Assembly: GCA_035575715.1 (NCBI GenBank)
Contig: DATLXN010000022.1
Location: 62,001-126,000 of the forward strand
Direction: 5' to 3'
Length of the DNA stretch: 64,000 bases
Source of the DNA: JACCSI01 sp035575715
Lineage (GTDB): Bacteria; Acidobacteriota; Vicinamibacteria; Vicinamibacterales; UBA2999
The notes under the pieces were generated by a model that had not been told where the DNA came from, searched no databases, and saw only the letters and a list, made by a program, of their open reading frames with translations. The position numbers and the translations under genes are program-made. This document shows, one piece after another, positions 7,185 through 15,536 of the stretch (the stretch's first letter is position 1; every line of letters starts with the position of its first letter).

Positions 7185-9986
7185 CTACTTAATCGGCACG
7201 CGTTGCACGAGTTCGGTGAACCAGTTGATCACCACGCGCAGTTCCGAGCTGCTGCCGCCGACCTCGTTGGCGCCGATCAGTCCAATGACCCGCCCGTCAG
7301 GCAGCAGATCAAACGATCGCGGCTCGCCCGACAGCTTGTCACCAGTGACGCTCGCCGGAAAACGCACCGCCGCACCAAACGTCAGACTGCCGGTCGTGGC
7401 AGACACAGGCATCACCGCCATCTGCCGCGCCGTCGTCGAGGCGAGAAAGATCAGCTCGCGACCATCGCGCGACCACATCGGGTGAAAATCGACCAGCTGC
7501 CGCGGCGCCTGAAAGACGGTGCCGTTGGCTGGGAATGGTTGCACGAAGACGCCGCGATCGGCGCCGGTAATATCCCCGGCGGGGCTGCCTGTGTACGCGA
7601 GCCAACGGCCGTCTGGTGAGAACACCGAGCCGATCGGTTGAAGCGACGTCAGGCCGCCGAACGGCATCGCCTTCCGATCCGCGAGGGTCACGAGCCATAA
7701 CACGTACGGGGAGAGTGACGCGTTCTTGAGAGCGGAGTACGACAGCACACGGCCGTCGGGTGACCACGATTCCGGCAGGTGGGCTTCGTCGGCTGCCGCG
7801 GTCGTAATGCGTTCGGCGCGCCCGGTGCCATCGGCACGCTGGCGATAGATGCCGAGGTCGCCGTCGCGGTCGGACTGAAACGCGATCCACAGTCCGTCGG
7901 GCGACCACAGGGGCGAGCGATTACGGCCGCTGAGTGTGAGGCGACGCAGCGCGTTCTTGCCATCCAGCGCATACACCCACACGTTGACGTTGGTGCCGTC
8001 GTCACTGCCAAGCGCCACATACTTTCCGTCAGGCGACGCCCGCACGTGCACGAAGGGACCGGATGGCAACGCCACGCGGGTGATCTGGCCACCGCGATCG
8101 CCCATCGCAAGCTGGCGCTCGGTTGTCGTCCCGACGCCGCCCGGTAAGTAGACGATCGTTCCACTATCCGAAACGGTCATCTGCGCCTGCCCTGCTGACG
8201 AGCGCGCAACACCTTCAATCACCGGTGCGCTGTCGCCGATCACCTGTTGCGTACCCAGATCGAAGGGTGCCGCGTAGAGGATGCCGCCGTTGCGATACAA
8301 CAGATGGCCGGTGCTGACGTAGTGCGGGTCACTGCCGGGCTGAATGACGACACGGCGGGCGCCGGTTTTGCGGGAGTGCACCACGACCTGCGCGTTGTCC
8401 CAGCGGGTAGTGGGCGGGTCGGATGCACGCGCGACCGACAGCAGTATCGCGTCGTCGGTCAGAAACTGAGGGTGCAACATCATCTCTCCCTCGCCCGGCT
8501 TGACCAGCTGTTCAGCCGTACCGCCCGCGGGATTGCAGCGCATCACGCCGCCGCTCCCCATGCCCAGAAGGATGCCGCTGGCCTCCCAACTGATCGTCCA
8601 GGGCCCGTCGGTCTCGCACAGCCGCTGGGCGCTACCGCCGCGCAAACTGATGCGTTTGAGCACGCCCTGTGAGCCGGCGTGAAAGGCCAGCGAAGCGGCA
8701 TCTGGCGAAAAGGTCGGAGACGTCAGTTGCAGCCCCAGGTCCGACATGTTGGTTTGCTCGGCGGCAAGTTGCTCGGACGCAAACTGCGCGAACCGGCGGA
8801 CGTGCAATTTGTTGTCGGAGAGATACGCGAGCGACTGGCCGTCTGGCGCCAGCGACATCATCCGCCGCGTCATGCTGAGCACCTGGCCGGGCGGCAGCGG
8901 CAGCACAAAGCGGATCACCGGAGGGGCTGGTTGCGGGCGCGTCAGTTGGCTCAGCGCGACGACGGCAATGATCGCCGCGGCGACGGCGAGTCCGACGATC
9001 GGCGCGAGGACGCGGAGTCGCCAGCGGCGTCGGACCTCCGCGACGGCCGACGCGACGCGTTGATTGACGGCGGCGGCATCGACCGAGGCGCTGTCCGGCG
9101 TGCCTGCAGGTCCGCGGGACGTGTCGAACGCGGATGGATCGTCGAGCACGAACCGGACCGACGACATGTCGCCAATGCGGCGACGCATGTCGCGGTCAAT
9201 GCAGCGCTTGATCAGCATGATCAGGACGGGCGGCAGGCCGGTGAGGCGCGTCCACTCGGGCTCGCTGCGGAGAATCGCGGCGAGCGTGTCGGTCACGTCT
9301 TCGCCGTCGAAGGCGCGCGTGCCGGTGAGCATCTCGTAGAGCACGCAGCCGAAGGCCCAGACGTCGGCGCGCTCGTCGAGCGGCTTCCCTTTCGCCTGCT
9401 CCGGCGACATATACGCCGCGGTGCCGAGGATCACGCCACGCATGGTCATCGCCGGCGACGTGATGGTCGGCGAGTTCAACACTTCGCCTTCGCGTGCCGG
9501 CGCGGTATCAAGCGCCTTGGCGAGGCCGAAGTCGAGCACTTTCACGGTGCCGTCGTCGCGCACCATGATGTTGGCCGGCTTGAGGTCACGATGGATGACG
9601 CCAATCGCATGCGCGGCTTCGAGCGCCTCGGCAATCTGGCGCGCCATCGGCAATGCCTCGTCAAGCGGCAGCGGGCCGCGTTTGAGGCGCGTCGCCAAAT
9701 CGTCGCCGTCGACGAACTCCATCACCAGCGCGCGGGTGTCACCGGATTCCTCGAGGCCGAAGACCTGGGCAATGTGCGGGTGGTTGAGCGAGGCCAGCGT
9801 GCGCGCCTCGCGTTCGAAACGCATCAGGCGATCAGGGTCGGCGGCAAATGTGTCGGGCAGGCACTTGATGGCGACATCGCGACCGAGCTTGGTATCGTGC
9901 GCGCGGTAGACCTCGCCCATGCCGCCGGCGCCGATCGAGGAGACGATGGCGTAGGGGCCGAGGCGGTCGCCGGGGGAAAGAGACAT
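7185..9986 (-). CDS. Ser/Thr protein kinase fused to a PD40-type beta-propeller
   Basis: A 933-residue protein. An N-terminal Hanks-type kinase carries the P-loop GAGGMGEV (19-26), the Lys of AIKCL (41), HRDLKPAN (132-139) and DFG (152-154). One transmembrane helix lies near residues 330-355. A periplasmic propeller follows with repeated SPDG motifs. This kinase-TM-propeller arrangement is very common in Acidobacteriota and is taken to sense an extracytoplasmic ligand and phosphorylate cytoplasmic targets. All catalytic motifs are present. A PP2C phosphatase that could reverse such phosphorylation lies at 14502, though a link is only inferred. Confidence 0.93.
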   Translation of the reverse strand: MSLSPGDRLGPYAIVSSIGAGGMGEVYRAHDTKLGRDVAIKCLPDTFAADPDRLMRFEREARTLASLNHPHIAQVFGLEESGDTRALVMEFVDGDDLATRLKRGPLPLDEALPMARQIAEALEAAHAIGVIHRDLKPANIMVRDDGTVKVLDFGLAKALDTAPAREGEVLNSPTITSPAMTMRGVILGTAAYMSPEQAKGKPLDERADVWAFGCVLYEMLTGTRAFDGEDVTDTLAAILRSEPEWTRLTGLPPVLIMLIKRCIDRDMRRRIGDMSSVRFVLDDPSAFDTSRGPAGTPDSASVDAAAVNQRVASAVAEVRRRWRLRVLAPIVGLAVAAAIIAVVALSQLTRPQPAPPVIRFVLPLPPGQVLSMTRRMMSLAPDGQSLAYLSDNKLHVRRFAQFASEQLAAEQTNMSDLGLQLTSPTFSPDAASLAFHAGSQGVLKRISLRGGSAQRLCETDGPWTISWEASGILLGMGSGGVMRCNPAGGTAEQLVKPGEGEMMLHPQFLTDDAILLSVARASDPPTTRWDNAQVVVHSRKTGARRVVIQPGSDPHYVSTGHLLYRNGGILYAAPFDLGTQQVIGDSAPVIEGVARSSAGQAQMTVSDSGTIVYLPGGVGTTTERQLAMGDRGGQITRVALPSGPFVHVRASPDGKYVALGSDDGTNVNVWVYALDGKNALRRLTLSGRNRSPLWSPDGLWIAFQSDRDGDLGIYRQRADGTGRAERITTAAADEAHLPESWSPDGRVLSYSALKNASLSPYVLWLVTLADRKAMPFGGLTSLQPIGSVFSPDGRWLAYTGSPAGDITGADRGVFVQPFPANGTVFQAPRQLVDFHPMWSRDGRELIFLASTTARQMAVMPVSATTGSLTFGAAVRFPASVTGDKLSGEPRSFDLLPDGRVIGLIGANEVGGSSSELRVVINWFTELVQRVPIK

Positions 9987-10030
9987 GCGGTGGCGGGATT
10001 ATAGCTGCCGCCCGAGCCCCCTCTCGGACT

Positions 10031-10438
10031 TCAGCTTAGCGGCGGAGGGTGGAGCACAGATAAGCCAAGCTCTTGTTCGAAGGGATCGTAGTCCCGGTCG
10101 TCATGAAGCAGGGTGTGCCCGTGTGCGAGACAAAACGTCGCGATCAGGCAGTCGATGGTGCCGCGCACGGTATGGCCGCGCGCTCGAAGGTGGCGATAGT
10201 GGTGTGCCGCGGCGACGGCGAGGGCCTCTCCGCCAGTGTCGAAAATCTGGAAGGACTGTAGATCCTTGTGGAGGCGGGCCGCCTTCTTGGCGTCACGCAC
10301 GCCCTGGAGGATTTCGCACAGGGTGAGGTCGGTGAGGCCCATCGGTTGTTGCGTCGCGTGAGCGTGCAGCCAGGCGGTCTTTTCCGTCTGCCTGCCGGCG
10401 AGATAGTCGATCCACACCGTCGTGTCGACGATGACCAC
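10031..10438 (-). CDS. vapC: VapC-type PIN-domain toxin
   Basis: A 135-residue PIN-domain ribonuclease. The acidic active-site residues are visible: the first Asp in VIVDTTVWIDY, Glu in LCEILQGV, Asp in TIDCLIA, and the last Asp pair in HDDRDYD. VapC toxins cleave tRNA or rRNA and are silenced by VapB. The start is GTG at 10438, 18 bases after the end of the antitoxin gene. The pair is complete and apparently functional. Confidence 0.88.
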   Translation of the reverse strand: MVIVDTTVWIDYLAGRQTEKTAWLHAHATQQPMGLTDLTLCEILQGVRDAKKAARLHKDLQSFQIFDTGGEALAVAAAHHYRHLRARGHTVRGTIDCLIATFCLAHGHTLLHDDRDYDPFEQELGLSVLHPPPLS

Positions 10439-10456
10439 GAGTGTGCCCTGCCCTCG

Positions 10457-10660
10457 TTAGTCGGAAACTCGCGACCGACGGCCCGCGTCAAGGTCGCCGT
10501 CCCATGCAATCTTGCCGCGCCACTTCCGGATCCTGCCTTGACGCCGGGTCTGGACCATCAGGCGCAGCGACGCTTCGACCACGGCGCGTTTCGTCGGCAT
10601 GCCCGTCGCTTTCATCGCCTGGGCCATCAAGGCATCGTCGATCTCGATGTTGGTCCGCAT
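10457..10660 (-). CDS. vapB: VapB-type antitoxin (ribbon-helix-helix)
   Basis: A 67-residue protein that begins RTNIEIDDALMAQAMKATG, the typical ribbon-helix-helix N-terminus of VapB antitoxins of the DUF2191 type. It has a basic middle and a short toxin-binding tail (KIAWDGDLD). It is the first gene of the pair with the PIN toxin. Autoregulation through its own promoter is expected for the family. Confidence 0.87.
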   Translation of the reverse strand: MRTNIEIDDALMAQAMKATGMPTKRAVVEASLRLMVQTRRQGRIRKWRGKIAWDGDLDAGRRSRVSD

Positions 10661-10663
10661 GTG

Positions 10664-10694
10664 TAATTATTTCGGTATTGTGTGTATTGGTCAA
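10664..10694 (-). promoter_or_regulatory. candidate vapBC promoter
   Basis: Reading the minus strand, TTGACC (10694-10689) precedes TAATTA (10669-10664) with a 19-base spacer, just upstream of the antitoxin ATG at 10660. The spacer is longer than ideal and no Shine-Dalgarno is obvious, so translation may be nearly leaderless. The remaining bases up to the helicase gene at 10895 hold no recognised feature. Confidence 0.4.
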
Positions 10695-10894
10695 GTTTCG
10701 GCTGAAGCCGGTTGTTCGCTGGCTCAGGAGAAGGTCACGAGCGTGACGCCGAGTTGCGGGGATCCACTCGAAAGTTGTGTGTTTGCCATCATGGTGGGCT
10801 TCGGTTACTGCCTCCGTGGCCGGTGACTTTAATACCGAGGTTTAGTTCGCCGTCAAGTTGAGGTGTTGGTGCGCTAGACTGCCGCCACTGCTAA

Positions 10895-13800
10895 ATGCCC
10901 GACGATGAACTGCCCACTGGCCTCTACGAGCGCCTGATCACCAGGGCTCTCAGCACCCGCCTTCTCAAGTTTGACGCCAGCCGTATCACGCGACAGCCAG
11001 TCGACGCAGGCGATGGGCACGGCGCGTTCGCACGACACATCGCCACGGTTGTTGTGCAGACGCTCAGAGCACTCCCGGAAGCTCAGCGCTCCACCGCACA
11101 GGCGGGCATCACCAACGAATTACTCCGTATCCTCGCGACCGTTAACCAGACCGACGACGGAGACGAAATCACGCTGCCGCCAGAGGAGTTGCGTGCGGTG
11201 CGCGCTGAGCACGGCGCACTTGTTCAGAGCCATACGGAAGCGCCGCTGGTTCCGCTCTCCGCGTCAGACCTACTGGTCAACGCTCGTGGCGAACCTGCCC
11301 TGGCCCACGCCCTCGGCCGTGAAATTCCCTCCGCTGATTCCATCGACCTGCTCTGCGCATTCGTGCGCTGGCACGGACTGCGCGTGCTCGAATCTCAGTT
11401 GCGCGCTCACTGCGACGCCGGCCGACCGCTTCGCGTCATTACCACCGTCTATACCGGCTCGACTGAACGCAAGGCGTTGGACTGGCTGGTGAACCACGGC
11501 GCGCAGGTCAAGGTGTCCTACGACACTTTGTCAACGCGACTCCATGCCAAGGCCTGGCTGTTTCAGCGCAACTCAGGCTTCTCGACCGCGTACATCGGCT
11601 CCTCCAATCTTTCAAAGTCGGCACTGATTGACGGCGTTGAGTGGAACGTCCGTCTTTCCGAAGTGACCTCGCCAGAAATTCTGGAAAAATTTTCCGCAAC
11701 GTTCGAGAACTACTGGTCGAGCGCCGAATACGAAGACTACATCCCGGGCCGCGACAGAGACCGGCTTGACGCTGCGCTCAATCCAACCACCGGCTCCGCT
11801 GACGAAACGCTGCTATTTCTCGAAGTTCAGCCATGGCCACATCAGCGGGAGATGCTCGAAAAGCTGGCCGTCGAACGCGAGCGCCATCACCACCATCGCA
11901 ATTTAGTCGTTGCTGCGACCGGCACGGGAAAGACGATCGTTGCCGCGCTGGACTTCAAACGGCTACAACAGCAGATCGGCAATCCCAGTCTGCTGTTTGT
12001 CGCCCATCGTCAGGAGATCCTCCGCCAAAGCGTCAGCGCCTTCCGACAGGTGCTTCGCCAAGGCGACTTCGGCGAGCTGTATGTCGACGGCCAGCGCCCA
12101 GAGGTGGGTCGGCACGTATTTGCGTCCATTCAGTCCCTGGCGCAAATCGAGCTGGATGAACTCAACCCCGCCGCCTTCGACATCGTCATCGTCGACGAAT
12201 TCCATCACGCCACGGCGCCGACCTATCGAAAGTTGCTGAATCATTTGCGGCCGACCGAACTGCTTGGGTTGACGGCGACACCCGAGCGCACCGACGGCGA
12301 GAGCGTCCTTCAATATTTCGACGATCGCATCGCGGTTGAACTGCGCCTATGGGACGCACTGGAACGCGGCCTTCTCTGTCCGTTCCAGTACTTTGGCCTC
12401 AACGACGAGACTGACTTGTCGTCGATCAGGTGGTCGCGACAGGGATACGACGTCGGGGATCTGGAACGTCTTTACACCGGCGACGACGCGCGAGTTCGGC
12501 TCGTGCTGCAACAGGTGCACGACAAGCTGCGCGACGCTGGTCGCATGCGGGGACTGGGATTTTGCGTCAGCATCGCCCACGCCGAGTTCATGGCCAAGCG
12601 CTTTTCCGCGGCTGGCCTGCCGTCACTTGCCGTCTCCGCTCATACTGATAGCGCATCGCGCAAAGCCGCACTTCAAGCACTCCACCAAGGCACGGTGCGG
12701 GTAGTGTTTGCTGTTGACCTGTTTAACGAAGGCGTCGACCTCCCCGAGGTCGACACGTTGCTCTTTCTGCGACCCACCGAGAGCTCGCTGGTCTTTCTTC
12801 AGCAGCTCGGGCGCGGCCTGCGACGTCACGAAGGCAAGGACTGCGTGACCGTTCTGGACTTCATCGGACAGTCACATCGGCAATTTCGCTTCGACCTGCG
12901 GTATCGCGCGATCACGGGCGCCTCGCGCACCGAGGTCGAGAAGCAAATCGAGCAGGGATTCCCCTTCCTTCCGGCCGGCAGCACGATGCAACTCGATCGT
13001 GTCGCCACCAAAATCGTTCTCGACAATCTGAAGACAGCGCTGCCCTCACGCCGCCCGGCAATGGTGCGTGAACTCAAAGCGATGCTGCAGTCGGATGCCT
13101 ATCGGGGGCGGAGTCCGGCGTTGGACGACTTCGTGCGCGAGAGCGGTCTCGACTTGGATGACGTCTATCGGTCGGGGTGCTGGTCCGGCCTCAAACGAGA
13201 TGCGGGTGCGACCGTTGCTGATGCTGGTCCACAGGAAGAAGCGCTCGGCAAGGCGATGAGCCGGTTGCTTCATATCGACGATCCGCTGCGCCTCGACGCG
13301 TATCAGGAATGGATCGCCACCGGTGTAGGAGACCCGCGCCTGGTCACCGCATTGCACTTCACGCTGTTCGGCGCGGATGCAGCGCCGACGTTTGGTGAAT
13401 CTTGGCGCCTACTTCACGAGCATCCCGCGATCGTCGACGAGCTCCGGGAGCTGTGCGAATTGCTGGAACACCGCGCAGAACATCTCACCCATCCACTTTC
13501 AAAAGAAGTCGGTGAAGGGATTCCACTCGGACGTGTGCCGTTATCTGTCCACGCGCGGCATTCGCTGGTCGAGATCTTGTCGGCGTTCGGCCGAATCACC
13601 CCGGGTGCTTTCTATCAGCATCGTGAGGGCGCGTACCGCGATGAGGCGACCAACAGCGATCTGTTTTTTGTCACGCTCGAGAAGTCCGAGCGGGAGTATT
13701 CACCCACGACTCTATACAAAGATTACGCAATCTCGCCGATCCAATTCCATTGGGAGTCGCAGTCGACGACAACGCAACAATCGAAGACCGGACAGCGGTA

Positions 13801-14005
13801 TATCCATCATCGCGAGCGCGGGGTGAACATTCTGATGTTCGTTCGGCAGCGCCGAACCGAAGGCTACCTCACTGCCCCCTACGTCCTGCTGGGGCCCGTC
13901 GATTACGTGGCCCACAAGGGCGAGCGTCCGATCAGCTTTGCCTGGCAGCTACGGCGGCCGATGCCAGCCGACTTCTACAGGCAGGCGAAGGTAGCGGCCG
14001 GATAG
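10895..14005 (+). CDS. PLD-like nuclease / SF2 helicase / DUF3427 protein
   Basis: A 1036-residue multi-domain protein. Residues about 120-300 form a phospholipase-D-like nuclease domain with HAKAWLF (about 216) and GSSNLS. A DEAD/ResIII helicase core follows with ATGTGKT (about 340), DEFHH (about 433), LTATPER and the motif VI stretch QQLGRGLRR. The C-terminal third is DUF3427, ending YVAHKGERPISFAWQL. This architecture is known in bacteria but poorly characterised and is often found near restriction or defence genes. A DNA-processing or anti-phage role is inferred, not shown. Base composition looks slightly less G/C-rich than its neighbours, consistent with transfer but not measured. No methyltransferase is nearby. 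Confidence 0.88.
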   Translation: MPDDELPTGLYERLITRALSTRLLKFDASRITRQPVDAGDGHGAFARHIATVVVQTLRALPEAQRSTAQAGITNELLRILATVNQTDDGDEITLPPEELRAVRAEHGALVQSHTEAPLVPLSASDLLVNARGEPALAHALGREIPSADSIDLLCAFVRWHGLRVLESQLRAHCDAGRPLRVITTVYTGSTERKALDWLVNHGAQVKVSYDTLSTRLHAKAWLFQRNSGFSTAYIGSSNLSKSALIDGVEWNVRLSEVTSPEILEKFSATFENYWSSAEYEDYIPGRDRDRLDAALNPTTGSADETLLFLEVQPWPHQREMLEKLAVERERHHHHRNLVVAATGTGKTIVAALDFKRLQQQIGNPSLLFVAHRQEILRQSVSAFRQVLRQGDFGELYVDGQRPEVGRHVFASIQSLAQIELDELNPAAFDIVIVDEFHHATAPTYRKLLNHLRPTELLGLTATPERTDGESVLQYFDDRIAVELRLWDALERGLLCPFQYFGLNDETDLSSIRWSRQGYDVGDLERLYTGDDARVRLVLQQVHDKLRDAGRMRGLGFCVSIAHAEFMAKRFSAAGLPSLAVSAHTDSASRKAALQALHQGTVRVVFAVDLFNEGVDLPEVDTLLFLRPTESSLVFLQQLGRGLRRHEGKDCVTVLDFIGQSHRQFRFDLRYRAITGASRTEVEKQIEQGFPFLPAGSTMQLDRVATKIVLDNLKTALPSRRPAMVRELKAMLQSDAYRGRSPALDDFVRESGLDLDDVYRSGCWSGLKRDAGATVADAGPQEEALGKAMSRLLHIDDPLRLDAYQEWIATGVGDPRLVTALHFTLFGADAAPTFGESWRLLHEHPAIVDELRELCELLEHRAEHLTHPLSKEVGEGIPLGRVPLSVHARHSLVEILSAFGRITPGAFYQHREGAYRDEATNSDLFFVTLEKSEREYSPTTLYKDYAISPIQFHWESQSTTTQQSKTGQRYIHHRERGVNILMFVRQRRTEGYLTAPYVLLGPVDYVAHKGERPISFAWQLRRPMPADFYRQAKVAAG

Positions 14006-14064
14006 CTCCGTCCTGTCTTCAGACATCAAATAAATCCAGCGAGAGCGGCGAGCGACAACTGACC

Positions 14065-14455
14065 GTTATCGGCGATGGAGGTGCTCCAGACGACCCTCGC
14101 CTCGCGCGCGCTTCGCCGATGACCGTCCTTGAAGTCCTCCGTCCACTCACCTCCCACGGCTCCCAGCAACGCGGCTGGCAGTACCTCAATCAGGTGCATG
14201 GTCCTAGCGGCGACGCTGACACCGTCACGCCGAGGTCCACGGCACCGAGGTCTACGCCGTCGAGCTCCGCACCGACAGCCGCCACCTCCGCGTCTGGTGC
14301 AGCTGCCGTACTTCGCCGACCGCGGCAGCGTGCAAGCATCTCTGGGCCACCGCCATGCTCGCCACCGAGAACGACTGGCTCACTAGCCTCCCGTCGGCCT
14401 CCACGTCCTGATGGACTTTGCCGGCAGCGAAGACCCAGGTCTTGGTCGGGGCCCC
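14065..14455 (+). pseudogene. broken copy of the 5' end of the SWIM/SNF2 helicase gene
   Basis: This stretch aligns base by base with 15482-15870, the beginning of the intact SNF2 gene. Shared blocks include the ATGACCGTnCTnGA start, CAGCAACGCGGCTGGCAGT, the SWIM finger codons, and the GGACTTTGCCGGC block. Small indels shift the frame several times (for example after the GACGCTGACACC region and in the finger), so no SWIM protein can be made, and the ATPase is absent. The copy lies on the far side of the PP2C gene, 1.4 kb away. It is a partial duplication relic; the rest of the interval from 14005 to 14502 holds no other gene. Confidence 0.85.
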
Positions 14456-14501
14456 AAGGGCGCGGTCACAGCCGCGCGCCGACGACGACTAGGCGCGGCG
14501 G

Positions 14502-15380
14502 TTACGCCTCCCCTTCCCCCGCCGCATCAAACCGCACAATCACAATCGTCATGTTATCCCGCCCACCCGCGCGATTCGCATCTTCCAACAACCGCCGGCA
14601 CGCCGCTTCCGGCTCGTGCTCCGCCTTCAACACCTCCGCAATCGCCTCGTTCGACACCATCTCGGTCAGGCCATCCGAACACAACAGCAGGAAATCACCC
14701 GCGTGCAGCTCCACGGCGTGCGCTTCGACAAACAATCCTTGTTCCGGACCACCCACCACATTCGTCACGATGTGACGCAGGCGATGCCCCACGGCGTCCT
14801 CTTCGCTGATCGCACCGGACCGCACCATCTCTGCGAGCACCGTATGGTCCTTGGTCAACTGGTGCAGGACATCGTTGCGATAGACATACGCACGGCTGTC
14901 GCCGACATGGACGACGCATAGCTGCGCGTCGAGCTGATACGCCATCGTCACCGTCGTGCCCATCCCGCGAAGCGCCGGATCGTCGGCGGCCGCCGCGACA
15001 ATCTGCCGATCGGCCTGCGTCAACGCCGTCCGGAACTGCGCCAGCACCCGCTGCGCATCGTCACGCTTGGTGTCGAAGAACCACTTGAGCGTGTTCAGCG
15101 TGAACTGCTCGATCGCCGCCACCGCCAACGCGCTGGCCCGTTCGCCGGCCAGGTGCCCACCCATCCCGTCAGCGACCAGAAAGAGATGCCCGCGCTCTCC
15201 GCCAAACTGCGCGTTCCGCGCCGGTAGACTGGTCTGCCAGATCCGCATGGTCTTGGCCAACTCCGCGATCAGGAATTGGTCCTCGTTGGTCGAACGCACA
15301 CGGCCCGGGTCGGTGATGCCATGACTGGTGACCTTGAACGCCAATGAGGGAGGCTTGATGATCGAGGTGTCGGCTTCCAT
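14502..15380 (-). CDS. PP2C-type Ser/Thr protein phosphatase
   Basis: A PPM/PP2C phosphatase of 292 residues. Metal-binding motifs are in order: GRVRSTNEDQFL, VADGMGGHLAGE, HVGDSRAYVYR, CSDGLTEMV and GGRDNMTIVIV, which together hold the conserved Asp residues for the Mn/Mg centre. Such enzymes reverse Hanks-kinase phosphorylation. The start at 15380 is preferred because AGAAAGG precedes it at a suitable distance; a longer frame to 15437 adds 19 residues not typical of the family. It is encoded between the broken and intact copies of the SNF2 gene start, on the opposite strand. Confidence 0.9.
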   Translation of the reverse strand: MEADTSIIKPPSLAFKVTSHGITDPGRVRSTNEDQFLIAELAKTMRIWQTSLPARNAQFGGERGHLFLVADGMGGHLAGERASALAVAAIEQFTLNTLKWFFDTKRDDAQRVLAQFRTALTQADRQIVAAAADDPALRGMGTTVTMAYQLDAQLCVVHVGDSRAYVYRNDVLHQLTKDHTVLAEMVRSGAISEEDAVGHRLRHIVTNVVGGPEQGLFVEAHAVELHAGDFLLLCSDGLTEMVSNEAIAEVLKAEHEPEAACRRLLEDANRAGGRDNMTIVIVRFDAAGEGEA

Positions 15381-15536
15381 GTGAGGTGCCCTTTCTGAAG
15401 AGGCGCGAAGCATGGCACACGGGGAGTGCATCGGCAACGGTGGCGCCTGCGGCCATTGGCCCCGTGCCGGCCTGACGCGTTATCGGCGATGATGGAGGGT
15501 GCTCTCGCCCACCCCACCCCGACCATTTCCCGCGCG

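Noticed and set aside
8679..10004. 441-codon plus-strand frame opposite the kinase gene
   Set aside because: The sense kinase-propeller protein has all motifs; the antisense product is Arg/His/Gly-rich with no recognisable fold.
10895..14005. Type I or III restriction subunit
   Set aside because: The helicase is fused to a PLD domain and DUF3427, and no methyltransferase or specificity gene is nearby.
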